A DNA stretch of 33,583 nt from contig JAFWQM010000172.1 of NCBI GenBank assembly GCA_017509065.1, positions 1-33,583 of the forward strand, read 5' to 3'. Positions within the stretch are counted from its first letter, which is position 1, and the number at the start of each line of letters is the position of its first letter. The translations under genes were made by a program, and so were the position numbers. The DNA is from Clostridia bacterium (lineage in GTDB: Bacteria; Bacillota_A; Clostridia; Christensenellales; Aristaeellaceae). Of this stretch, positions 1 to 7,354 are shown in pieces. The notes beneath the pieces were generated by a model. It did no database searches, was not told the origin of the DNA, and saw nothing but the letters and a program-made list of their open reading frames with translations.

Positions 1-120
1 ATTCAGATGCGGGATGAGAAATCGTTCCAGACAAGGAACGAAACCGCAGGAATACTGGAGGTATTTCAAGGTTGAGTGACGCAGGATGGACCGATTTATC
101 GCCCGCAGATAATTCATGAT
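1..120. repeat. Structured intergenic element at left edge
   Basis: I see no credible gene in the first 171 bases. The stretch can fold as a multi-branched structure. An outer stem pairs TGCGGG (8-13) with CCCGCA (102-107), continued by AAATCG (19-24) with CGATTT (92-97). Inside are two hairpins: GTTCC (24-28) with GGAAC (35-39), and GGAATAC (49-55) with GTATTTC (61-67, one G-T pair). It could be an interspersed palindromic repeat or a structured RNA. It may also continue to the left of the window. Its identity is unknown. Confidence 0.35.
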
Positions 121-171
121 TTAGTTGGGCGAGCAATAATCTAATCTTTTTTTACTATGGCATTCCGACGC

Positions 172-1665
172 TTACATAGCTCCTTTTCTGCTCACCACCG
201 CCCAGACGGTGCGCATCAGGATTTTGATGTCCAGCAGCAGAGACCAGTTTTCGATGTATTCGCGGTCGAGCTGCACCACCTTATCAAAATCCCTGATCTT
301 GCTGCGGCCGCTGACCTGCCACATGCCCGTGATGCCGGGCTTCGTGGACATCCGGCCGCGGTGATAGGGCTTATAGCGTTCCCATTCGTCCACCGTAGGC
401 GGACGGGTGCCCACCAGGGACATATCGCCCTTGAGCACGTTAAAGAACTGGGGGAACTCATCCAGTGACAGATCCCGGATCCAGCCGCCGATGCCCTTTT
501 TCCATTTGCCGTTCGGCAGCTGCTTCTGGCCGATGATGCGGGGATCGTGTTCCATTTTGAACATCAATTCGTCCTGCTGCCCGGTGGAAGCGGCTATCTC
601 CATCTTGCGCTTTTCCGCGTCCATATACATGCTGCGGAATTTGTACATCCAGAATTTGCGCCCGTTCTCGCCGATGCGCTGCTGTTTGAAAAAGATGGGA
701 CCGGGAGAAGCGATACAGATCATCGGCCCCAGCACCAGCGTGAGCAGCACAGTGAAAAAGCTGCCGATCAGGCCGCCGATCACGTCCATGATTCGCTTCA
801 AAAGCAGGTCGCGCCCGGATACATAGCCCAGGCTGGTGGTGAACGTGACCTGGCCGCAGAGCCATTCCACGTTCTTGTTGCGCGCCTCGATCTGGTCCAT
901 GCTGTTGATGGCCACGTGCACCGTGATGCCCATGCCCATGATTTCATTGATCAGGTCCACCGGCAGGTTCTGGTCAGTCGGCGTATCCAGATAGATTTCG
1001 TCCACCCAGCTGTTGATGAGGTACTGGATCAGGCTATCCCTTGTCGCAACCACGTGCAGGTCGCTGATTTCCGTGTCCCCGTGCTTGATGTGGCTCAGGT
1101 TTTCTTCAGCCAGGGGGATGTTCGGATGATCGTCCAGCAGCGCCACGCCCACGAAACGGTAGCTGCCGTAGTTATGGTTGAACATCCGCGTGATCAGATC
1201 GTGCAGCCGGTCGGTATTGGCCAAAATGAGCATGCTGGTGTTGTTCTTCATATGCAGTCTGTGGCGCAGGTGCTCCCGCCACAGTACGCGCATGTTGAAG
1301 CACATCAGCGCATAGAAGGGAATGGACGGCATGAGGATGTTGAAAATATTCAGGTTGTCCACATGCATCATAAAGATAAAAAGGACGATGCCAATCGTCA
1401 GATACGCCGTCTGACTCATCAGCATCCGCAATTCCATAAAAATATCGCGGCGGATCACGTTGTGATATGAGTCCATCAGCACCATGATCATCAGATCGAT
1501 AAACCCCGCAGCAATGCACAGCGACCAGAACACCCTGTTGTTCGACAGCGGCTGAAAGCCAAAATGCATAGCAAAACCAAAAATCAGAGACGCCTCCAGG
1601 CACAGGATATCCAGTGCCATAAAATCCAGATGCTGGGACCAACCTCTCGTTTTCCTGCGATACAT
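172..1665 (-). CDS. Polyprenyl-phosphate sugar-1-phosphate transferase (exopolysaccharide initiation)
   Basis: This 497-residue membrane enzyme belongs to the polyprenyl glycosylphosphotransferase family. Such enzymes move a sugar phosphate from a nucleotide sugar to undecaprenyl phosphate, the first step of exopolysaccharide or capsule repeat-unit assembly. The N-terminal third is hydrophobic, with about four membrane helices, followed by a central nucleotide-binding-like region. The C-terminal third is the bacterial sugar transferase domain: KRIMDVIGG, a long hydrophobic helix, FFKQQRIGENG, MYKFRSM, DEFPQFFNVLKGDMSLVGTR and KPGITGMWQVSGR are all visible. The start at 1665 is chosen because GGGGCAGG lies just upstream. 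An in-frame ATG at 1752 would add 29 basic, non-conserved residues. The sugar substrate cannot be read from sequence, and no other polysaccharide genes are in the window. Confidence 0.9.
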   Translation of the reverse strand: MYRRKTRGWSQHLDFMALDILCLEASLIFGFAMHFGFQPLSNNRVFWSLCIAAGFIDLMIMVLMDSYHNVIRRDIFMELRMLMSQTAYLTIGIVLFIFMMHVDNLNIFNILMPSIPFYALMCFNMRVLWREHLRHRLHMKNNTSMLILANTDRLHDLITRMFNHNYGSYRFVGVALLDDHPNIPLAEENLSHIKHGDTEISDLHVVATRDSLIQYLINSWVDEIYLDTPTDQNLPVDLINEIMGMGITVHVAINSMDQIEARNKNVEWLCGQVTFTTSLGYVSGRDLLLKRIMDVIGGLIGSFFTVLLTLVLGPMICIASPGPIFFKQQRIGENGRKFWMYKFRSMYMDAEKRKMEIAASTGQQDELMFKMEHDPRIIGQKQLPNGKWKKGIGGWIRDLSLDEFPQFFNVLKGDMSLVGTRPPTVDEWERYKPYHRGRMSTKPGITGMWQVSGRSKIRDFDKVVQLDREYIENWSLLLDIKILMRTVWAVVSRKGAM

Positions 1666-1782
1666 TGTTATTCCTGCCCCTCTCTGACGCGACTGTACCT
1701 TAAAACTTTTTCCTCCGCGGCGCCATACCAAAAGAACACGCGGCGGATTCATCTATGTGAAATTAACAATTTTTCCTTTTCT

Positions 1783-1811
1783 ATTATGAGTCACATACAC
1801 AAAAAAGTCAA
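1783..1811 (-). promoter_or_regulatory. Sigma-A-type promoter for the sugar transferase gene
   Basis: Read on the minus strand, TTGACT (1806-1811) and CATAAT (1783-1788) are separated by 17 bases. Transcription would start near 1776, giving a leader of about 110 nt before the ATG at 1665. Confidence 0.5.
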
Positions 1812-1928
1812 TACCGCTTTTCCTGTTGGAGCATATTCTTTTTCCGGGTGAAAGGCTTTCGGTATGTATGATTCTGCTGCCATGCGCGCATACTATGCCC
1901 GAACTCAGAAAAAGGAGGCTTGATATCT

Positions 1929-2132
1929 ATGGTGGATAAAATCGCGCTGCTGCTGGTAATCATCGGGGCAATCAATTGGGGCCTGATCGGCGTTTTCCAG
2001 TTTGATCTGGTCGCGTATCTTTTCGGAGGACAGGGCGCGCTGATCAGCCGGATCATTTACACCCTGGTCGGCGCGGCGGGCCTGTGGAGCATTTCGCTGC
2101 TTTTCCGCGACCGCGACCCGGTGAAGGAGTAA
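1929..2132 (+). CDS. DUF378 small membrane protein
   Basis: This 67-residue protein matches the DUF378 family of small inner-membrane proteins of unknown function. The N-terminal half, with IGAINWGLIGVFQFDLV, is the family hallmark, followed by a loop rich in Gly and Gln and a second hydrophobic helix. It therefore has two membrane segments and a short charged tail (FRDRDPVKE). AAGGAGG at 1912-1918 sits 10 bases before ATG 1929. An in-frame TTG at 1920 is too close to that site to be the start. It is a single gene, convergent with uvrC. Family assignment is firm; function is unknown. Confidence 0.85.
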   Translation: MVDKIALLLVIIGAINWGLIGVFQFDLVAYLFGGQGALISRIIYTLVGAAGLWSISLLFRDRDPVKE

Positions 2133-2262
2133 GGTGGAGGGATTAGGGAATAGGCAATAGGGATTAGGCAATAGGAAAAAATGCTTGACTTCTGATTTTT
2201 ATACGCGGCTTTCGTCTCGTTCCCCTAATCCCTTTTCCCTAATCCCTCGTCCCCACCCCATG
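2133..2262. repeat. Degenerate GATTAGG repeats with inverted copy between convergent genes
   Basis: After the DUF378 stop come short imperfect direct repeats (GGGATTAGG, GGAATAGGC, GGGATTAGGC, 2137-2176). About 45 bases later, CCCTAATCCC and TTCCCTAATCCC (2221-2246) repeat the motif inverted, and this right side runs into the last codons of uvrC. The two sides can pair over roughly 25 bases with a few mismatches. The long hairpin could serve as a two-way terminator for the convergent genes. Confidence 0.5.
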
Positions 2263-4074
2263 CGCCCAGTCGTACACCGCCTGAGCGGCGGGGGCGCTTA
2301 TGCCGGAGACTTGTTTCAGCTCGTCCAGACTGGCTTCCTTGATGGCTTTAATGGATTTGAAGTATTGCAGCAGCGCCGTTCTCCGCGCCGGGCCGATGCC
2401 GGGAATATCGTCCAGTGCGCTGTGTACGCTTGCCTTTCCGCGCAGGCCGCGGTGGTAGGTAATGGCGAAGCGGTGGGCCTCGTCGCGGATGCGCTGGATA
2501 AGGTGCAAAACAGGCGAATGATGGTCAATGAGGATGGACTCCTCCCGCCCCGGCAGGAAGATTTCCTCCAGCCGTTTGGCCAAGCCGAACATGGGTACGT
2601 CCGCCCCCGCTGCCAGCATGGCTTCCCTTGCGAACTGCAATTGCTCCGGGCCGCCGTCGATAAGCACCAGGTCGGGCAGGGGCCAGCGCTCCTTTTCGTC
2701 CTCAGCGAAGCAACGGCGGAACCTGCGGCCCAGCACTTCGTTCATGGCGGCGAAATCGTTGGCCCCCTCAAAGCTCTTGATGCGGTAATGCCGGTATTCC
2801 TTGGGCGCGGGCTCGCCGTCGATGAACACCACCATGGAGGCCACGTTCTGGGCCCCCTGGGTGTTGGAAATGTCGTAGCCCTCGATGCGGCGGGGTACGG
2901 TGTCCATGCCGATGGCCTTCGCCAGCTCCTCCACCGCGCCCAGCGTGCGTTCGTACTGCACCTGCTTTTTCGCGTTGCGCTTTTCCAGCGCGTCCCGGGC
3001 GTTCTTCTCGGCCAGCAGGGTCAGCGCCCGCTTGTCCCCGCGCTGGGGGATGGTCAGGTCGCAGGCCCCGCCCCGGCGCTGGCGAAGCCATTCTTCCAGG
3101 TCGGCGCTGATCTCCCCCGGCAGGCCGGGGCACAGGATTTCCCGGGCGGGCTTGCGGTCGCCGTCGTAGAACTGCACGATGAAATCGAACAGCACTTCGC
3201 CGGGTTCCTCTTTTCCCTCCCTGGGCAGAGCGAAGGAATCCCCGCCTAAAATGTGGCCGTTTCGCACATATAGAACCTGCGCCATGGCGTCCAGGTCATC
3301 CTGGGCCAGGGCGAACACGTCCTGTTCCACGCCGCTGGTCTGGATGGCCTGCTGGCGCTGCATCAGGCCTTGAATATCTCGTATTTGGTCACGCAGCTGC
3401 GCGGCCTTTTCAAATTGCAGGGCCTTCGCCGCCTCGCGCATTTCCCTGTCAAGCTCGTCCGTTACGTCCTGATACTTGCCGTTCAGGAACGCGATCACCC
3501 GCCGCACCACCGCGCGGTACTCCTCCTCCGTGCATTTACCGCAGCAGGGGCCCAGGCACCTTCCGATCTCGTAATTCATGCAGGGCCGCTTGGGGCCGTG
3601 CTCCGGCAGGTGATGGCTGCACGTGCGCAGAGGGAACAGCTTCTTTAGGTGCTCCAGCACCTCCCGCACCGCCGTGGCCCCGATGTACGGGCCGAAGTAC
3701 TTCGCTCCGTCCGCCGTCTGACGCCGGGCCAGCGTGACCCGCGGGAACGGCTCGTTCAGGTTGATACGGATATAAGGGTAGTGTTTGTCATCCTTTAGAA
3801 GAATGTTGTAGTACGGCTTGTAAAGCTTGATTAAATTGCACTCTAAAATCAGCGCTTCCAGGTTCGTGCGGCACAGGATGATATCGAAATCCGTGATATG
3901 CGAAACCATGGCCGCAACCTTCGGTGTGTGGTCGTGGCCATGGAAATAGCTTCTTACCCGGTTTTTTAAATTGACTGCCTTGCCCACATAGATGATCTTC
4001 CCGTTCTCCTTCATTTGGTAGCAGCCGGGAGAGTCAGGCAGGAGGCGGAGCTTTTGGGAGATGGTTTCGTTCAT
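2239..4074 (-). CDS. uvrC: Excinuclease ABC subunit C
   Basis: UvrC (611 residues) makes the incisions on both sides of a DNA lesion in nucleotide excision repair, together with UvrA and UvrB. The N-terminus carries the GIY-YIG nuclease domain (SPGCYQM, then IIYVGKAVNLKNRVRSYF). Next come the cysteine cluster around CMNYEIGRCLGPC, a UVR UvrB-binding motif near residue 200-235 (DQIRDIQGLM), and the RNase H-like 5' nuclease domain (IEGYDISNTQG). It ends with tandem helix-hairpin-helix motifs (DIPGIGPARR and VSGISAPAAQ). Length is normal for the family. ATG 4074 matches family N-termini (MNETISQKL), but it has no ribosome binding site. A 21-bp hairpin repeat begins 13 bases upstream. An ATG at 4101 lies inside that hairpin and is unlikely. 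Confidence 0.95.
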   Translation of the reverse strand: MNETISQKLRLLPDSPGCYQMKENGKIIYVGKAVNLKNRVRSYFHGHDHTPKVAAMVSHITDFDIILCRTNLEALILECNLIKLYKPYYNILLKDDKHYPYIRINLNEPFPRVTLARRQTADGAKYFGPYIGATAVREVLEHLKKLFPLRTCSHHLPEHGPKRPCMNYEIGRCLGPCCGKCTEEEYRAVVRRVIAFLNGKYQDVTDELDREMREAAKALQFEKAAQLRDQIRDIQGLMQRQQAIQTSGVEQDVFALAQDDLDAMAQVLYVRNGHILGGDSFALPREGKEEPGEVLFDFIVQFYDGDRKPAREILCPGLPGEISADLEEWLRQRRGGACDLTIPQRGDKRALTLLAEKNARDALEKRNAKKQVQYERTLGAVEELAKAIGMDTVPRRIEGYDISNTQGAQNVASMVVFIDGEPAPKEYRHYRIKSFEGANDFAAMNEVLGRRFRRCFAEDEKERWPLPDLVLIDGGPEQLQFAREAMLAAGADVPMFGLAKRLEEIFLPGREESILIDHHSPVLHLIQRIRDEAHRFAITYHRGLRGKASVHSALDDIPGIGPARRTALLQYFKSIKAIKEASLDELKQVSGISAPAAQAVYDWAHGVGTRD

Positions 4075-4087
4075 GAAATGGAATTTT

Positions 4088-4150
4088 CTGGGGGAAACCA
4101 TTCTTTGGAGGCCAAAGAATGGTTTCCCCCAGACCCCCTTCCAAGAAAGC
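4088..4150. repeat. Long hairpin repeat, copy A
   Basis: Two perfect 21-base inverted arms (4088-4108 and 4112-4132, core GGGGGAAACCATTCTTTGG) are separated by a 3-base loop AGG. A conserved tail ACCCCCTTCCAAGAAAGC follows to 4150. Compared with copies B and C, two base pairs in the stem are changed (GC to AT), and both changes are matched on the opposite arm. It lies between the DUF1292 gene and uvrC, directly in front of the uvrC start. Confidence 0.85.
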
Positions 4151-4218
4151 CGTAAAGGGAAGCCGTATCATTACGCACTTCCGCATCTCATTCTTTTGGC
4201 GATTATTTTATGTACCTG

Positions 4219-4518
4219 TTATTCTTCCTCGTCCTCTTCGTCCATGTCAAACGTGGCTTCGGCGACTTCGATCAGCTGATCCATCAGATCCTCGTCCACG
4301 GGCACGAATTCTTCCATGTCCTCGTTGCCCTCGCCCTCCATGGGCTGCACCTTCATCACGTAGCGGGAGATTTCGTCCTCGTCCTCCACGTCGCAGGCGT
4401 CGCTGAGCAGCACGTATTCATCGCCGTTGTAGAAAAAATAGCGCTCCACGACCAGGCGGATCGGCTCGCCGTCGTCGCCCTCCAGTTCGATGATATCCCA
4501 TTCTTCCTGATTGGCCAT
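4219..4518 (-). CDS. DUF1292 domain protein
   Basis: This 99-residue, very acidic cytosolic protein matches the DUF1292 family found across Bacillota. Visible family traits are the opening IIELEGDDGEPIRLVVERYF, then YNGDEYVLLSDAC, and a closing acidic helix (LIEVAEATFDMDEEDEEE). Members often sit near core genes, but the biochemical function is not established. AAAGGAGGG lies 10-12 bases before ATG 4518, so the upstream in-frame ATG at 4548 is rejected. The gene follows the peptide transporter operon with a 64-base gap and may be co-transcribed with it. A short GACGC/GCGTC hairpin (4542-4554) lies in that gap. Confidence 0.85.
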   Translation of the reverse strand: MANQEEWDIIELEGDDGEPIRLVVERYFFYNGDEYVLLSDACDVEDEDEISRYVMKVQPMEGEGNEDMEEFVPVDEDLMDQLIEVAEATFDMDEEDEEE

Positions 4519-4582
4519 GTGAGAATCCCTCCTTTTATTCTGACGCATAGCGTCCGCGTTGAAAACGGCTGAACAAGAACAT

Positions 4583-4753
4583 TCAATGAGTAAAAAGCAG
4601 GAATGTGACGCCGACGATGATGAGAATCAGCAGCAGGCATGGCAGGCCGATGACCAGAAAACCGGAAAAGTACATGGCCAGCAGGTCTTTCTTTTCCAGC
4701 TGCGGCAGCTCGCCGTCCAGCATGTCCTGCCTCTCCCGTTCCGAAGCGCGCAT
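4583..4753 (-). CDS. 56-residue single-pass membrane miniprotein, transporter-linked
   Basis: This small ORF has a charged N-terminus (MRASERERQDMLDGELPQLE, then KKDLL). One long hydrophobic helix follows, about residues 27-54, including LVIGLPCLLLILIIVGVTF, and it ends FLLFTH. AAAGGAG lies 9-10 bases before the ATG, inside the end of oppF. Only two bases separate the oppF stop from this start, so translation is probably coupled. The layout suggests an accessory subunit of the peptide transporter with its N-terminus in the cytosol. I do not recognise a family. Confidence that it is translated rests on the site, the spacing and the coherent membrane segment. Confidence 0.6.
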   Translation of the reverse strand: MRASERERQDMLDGELPQLEKKDLLAMYFSGFLVIGLPCLLLILIIVGVTFLLFTH

Positions 4754-4755
4754 GG

Positions 4756-6360
4756 TCAGGACTCCTTTTTCGGATGATGGATGTCAAAGAGGTAGTTCTT
4801 GTTTTCGTCCAGCTTGCGTTCCGGGTAATGGCAGGCGCAGAAGTGATTGGGCTCGATTTCCACCAGCGGCGGGCTAACGCGGCGGCACTTATCCGTCGCC
4901 ATATAGCAGCGGGTGCAGAATTTGCAACCGGCCGGGGGATTGACGGGACTGGGGATATTGCCTTCCAGGATGATGCGCTCCTTGTCGGCGGAACCGGCCT
5001 CCGTGGTGGGGATGGAGGAGAGCAGCGCCACGGTGTAGGGATGGCGCGGGTCCTGGAAGATGGTGTTCTTGTCGGCAAGCTCCACGATGCTGCCCAGGTA
5101 CATGACTGCGATGCGGTCCGAAATAAACTTGACGACCGACAGGTCGTGGGAGATGAACATGTAGGTCAGGTGCTGCTTTTCCTTCAGCTCCTGCAAAAGG
5201 TTGATGATCTGGGACTGGATGGACACGTCCAGAGCGGACACGCACTCGTCGCACACCACGAACTTCGGCTGCACGGCCAGGGCGCGGGCGATGCAGATGC
5301 GCTGGCGCTGGCCGCCGGAGAACTGGTGGGGATAGCGGTGGAGCATGTATTCCTGCAGGCCGCATTTCTCCATGGTGTCCACGATGTAGGCGCGCATCTT
5401 GGGAGAGCCGTGCTTGAAGAAGTGGTGGGTCACCAGGCCCTCTTCAATGATCTGGCCCACGGTGAAGCGGGGATTCAGGCTGGAATAGGGGTCCTGGAAG
5501 ATGATCTGCATGTTCTTGCGCAAGGCGCGCATTTCATTGCTGCTGAGGCGGGCCAGGTCGATGCCGTTGTCGAGCATGGCTTCGTATTTGGCGAACTCGG
5601 CGTCGTCCTTATACTTCGCCTTGACCGCGGCGAGCTGGCTTTGCAGGCCGGCGATGCGCTGGTCGTATTCGGCTATAATGGCGTCGATCTTCTCCAGCGC
5701 GGCGGCTTCTTTGTCTTTGTTCCGTTCCAGACCGGCCTTTTTGCTTTCCTTCGCTTCGGTGATGCTGTGCTCGAAGTGCTCCAGGTTTACCTGGTGAGTC
5801 TTCCGGTTTTCCAGCACGGCGTTGCGCTTTTTGTTTTCCTCGTAGAGCTGCAGCAGCAGGGACATTCCTTCCGGATCGTCCTTGGCGTAAAAGCCGCCTA
5901 AAATCTTGACGATGTTGCTCAGGTGGGTCTGCTCGTCGCACTGGGCGATATTGCATTCCTGCAGCAGATAGAAATCCGCGCCGTCCTCGCCGCCTGCGGC
6001 CTGCACCTTCTGTTCCAGATCCCGAGCCTTGGCGCTGGCCTTGTCCAGGGCCTTGCGGTATTTCTTCTCGTTCTTGATAGTGTCGCGCATGTAGCCGGGG
6101 GTCAGCTCGTCCAGGGTGACGCCGTAATACAGCGTGCAGCCCGCCGTCTGGGGATAGAGCTGGAGCAGCACGCGGCCCAGCGTGGATTTGCCGCATCCGG
6201 ATTCACCCACGACACCCAGGGTTTCACCCTCGTAGATGTCGATGGTGATGTTCTCGTTGGCGCGGACATACAGCCGGTTCCGCTGGAAGATGGAGGATTT
6301 GGCGACCGGAAAATACTTTTTCAGATTAGTAATGGACAGTAATTTTTTTGTGTTCGCCAT
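4756..6360 (-). CDS. oppF: Peptide ABC transporter ATPase (OppF/DppF type) with large helical insertion
   Basis: This ATPase subunit (534 residues) powers peptide uptake with OppD. Walker A GESGCGKST is at 52-60, the Q-loop FQDPYSSLNPR at 288-298, the signature SGGQRQR at 348-354, Walker B FVVCDE ends at 372, and the switch histidine is in SHD (404-406). The C-terminal oligopeptide/dipeptide domain has several cysteines (GCKFCTRC and FCACHYPE). Ordinary members are about 320-340 residues. The surplus is a charged, probably coiled-coil segment of about 195 residues (around 78-272) between Walker A and the Q-loop. Cys replaces the usual Pro after the catalytic Glu (DEC). AAGGAGG precedes ATG 6360, and the first 35 bases overlap the end of oppD. 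The 53-residue in-frame upstream extension is an artefact. Confidence 0.93.
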   Translation of the reverse strand: MANTKKLLSITNLKKYFPVAKSSIFQRNRLYVRANENITIDIYEGETLGVVGESGCGKSTLGRVLLQLYPQTAGCTLYYGVTLDELTPGYMRDTIKNEKKYRKALDKASAKARDLEQKVQAAGGEDGADFYLLQECNIAQCDEQTHLSNIVKILGGFYAKDDPEGMSLLLQLYEENKKRNAVLENRKTHQVNLEHFEHSITEAKESKKAGLERNKDKEAAALEKIDAIIAEYDQRIAGLQSQLAAVKAKYKDDAEFAKYEAMLDNGIDLARLSSNEMRALRKNMQIIFQDPYSSLNPRFTVGQIIEEGLVTHHFFKHGSPKMRAYIVDTMEKCGLQEYMLHRYPHQFSGGQRQRICIARALAVQPKFVVCDECVSALDVSIQSQIINLLQELKEKQHLTYMFISHDLSVVKFISDRIAVMYLGSIVELADKNTIFQDPRHPYTVALLSSIPTTEAGSADKERIILEGNIPSPVNPPAGCKFCTRCYMATDKCRRVSPPLVEIEPNHFCACHYPERKLDENKNYLFDIHHPKKES

Positions 6361-7339
6361 TATTCCGTTCCTCCTTGTTGGGATAGAAGCACCGGATCGC
6401 CTGGTTGTCGCTGACCTTTGTGAGCGGCGGTTCCTCGTCGATGCATTTCTGCGTGCAGTATTTGCAGCGGGGGCCGAACTTGCAGCCCTTGGGCAGCGCC
6501 AGCGGATGCGGCACCACACCGGGGATGGGCTCCAGGCGGTCGCTTTCGATTTCGAGGCGCGGGATGGAGAGCATCAGGCCCTCGGTGTAGGGATGGCTGT
6601 TTTTGGAATCCTGGAAGATCACGTCCGCCGGGGCCTGCTCCACCACCTGGCCGCAGTACATCACGGCCACGTCGTCGGCCATCTCGTTGATGACGCCAAG
6701 GTCGTGGGTGATGAAGATAATGGCCGTGCCGGTGGACTGCTTGAGCTCGTTCATCAGCCGCAGGATCTGGGCCTGAATGGTCACGTCCAGAGCGGTGGTC
6801 GGTTCGTCGGCAATCAGGATTTTCGGCTTGCAGGCCAGCGCCATAGCGATCATTACGCGCTGCCGCATACCGCCGGAAAGCTGGTGCGGATACTGCTTGA
6901 TGACCACTTCGGGGTTGGGAATCTGCACGTCGTAGAGCATTTGCAGGGCTTTTTCGTGGGCCTCCTGCTTGTTCATGCCCTGGTGGACCATGAAGGGCTC
7001 GGACAGCTGCCTGTCCACGGAGAACACGGGGTTCAGGCTGGTCATGGGTTCCTGGAAAATAACGGAAATCTCATTGCCGCGGATGCTCTGAATCTCCTTG
7101 AGGGACAGCTTCGTAAGGTCCCTGCCCTCCATGATGATCTCGCCGCTGTCGATGTAACCGTTGCCGTCCAGCAATTGCAGGATGCTCATGGCGGACACGG
7201 ATTTGCCCGAGCCGCTTTCGCCCACGATGCCGATGGTCTTGCCGCTTTCCAGAGAGTAGGACACGTCGTTGACCGCTTTGACGATACCTTTTTTCGTAGT
7301 AAAGAAGGTGTGAAGATTTTTTACTTCCAGCAAAGGCAT
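6326..7339 (-). CDS. oppD: Peptide ABC transporter ATPase (OppD/DppD type)
   Basis: This is the first of the two cytosolic ATPases of the importer, 337 residues, the normal length. Walker A GESGSGKS is at 40-47, the Q-loop [12 protein letters not shown] begins at 95, the signature LSGGMRQR is at 154-161, Walker B ILIADEP is at 174-180, and a switch histidine lies in THDLG. The C-terminal peptide-transporter domain keeps its cysteine cluster ([15 protein letters not shown]). That region is known to bind an iron-sulfur cluster in some relatives; here this is only inferred. AAGGAGGG lies upstream of ATG 7339. The gene starts 15 bases after oppC and overlaps oppF. Unlike oppF and oppC it has no insertion. 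Confidence 0.95.
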   Translation of the reverse strand: MPLLEVKNLHTFFTTKKGIVKAVNDVSYSLESGKTIGIVGESGSGKSVSAMSILQLLDGNGYIDSGEIIMEGRDLTKLSLKEIQSIRGNEISVIFQEPMTSLNPVFSVDRQLSEPFMVHQGMNKQEAHEKALQMLYDVQIPNPEVVIKQYPHQLSGGMRQRVMIAMALACKPKILIADEPTTALDVTIQAQILRLMNELKQSTGTAIIFITHDLGVINEMADDVAVMYCGQVVEQAPADVIFQDSKNSHPYTEGLMLSIPRLEIESDRLEPIPGVVPHPLALPKGCKFGPRCKYCTQKCIDEEPPLTKVSDNQAIRCFYPNKEERNNGEHKKITVHY

Positions 7340-7354
7340 ATTCTCATTCCCTCC

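Noticed and set aside
2133..2262. CRISPR array from the GATTAGG repeats
   Set aside because: The units are 8-10 bases, imperfect, without spacers of regular length, and no cas genes are present.
5221..5270. Loss of ATPase activity in OppF because of the DEC sequence after Walker B
   Set aside because: The catalytic Asp and Glu are present and only the following Pro is replaced by Cys, so inactivity is not supported.
6361..6519. N-terminal extension of oppF by 53 codons
   Set aside because: The residues are Arg/Ser-rich shadow of the oppD end. AAGGAGG and the family N-terminus both point to ATG 6360.
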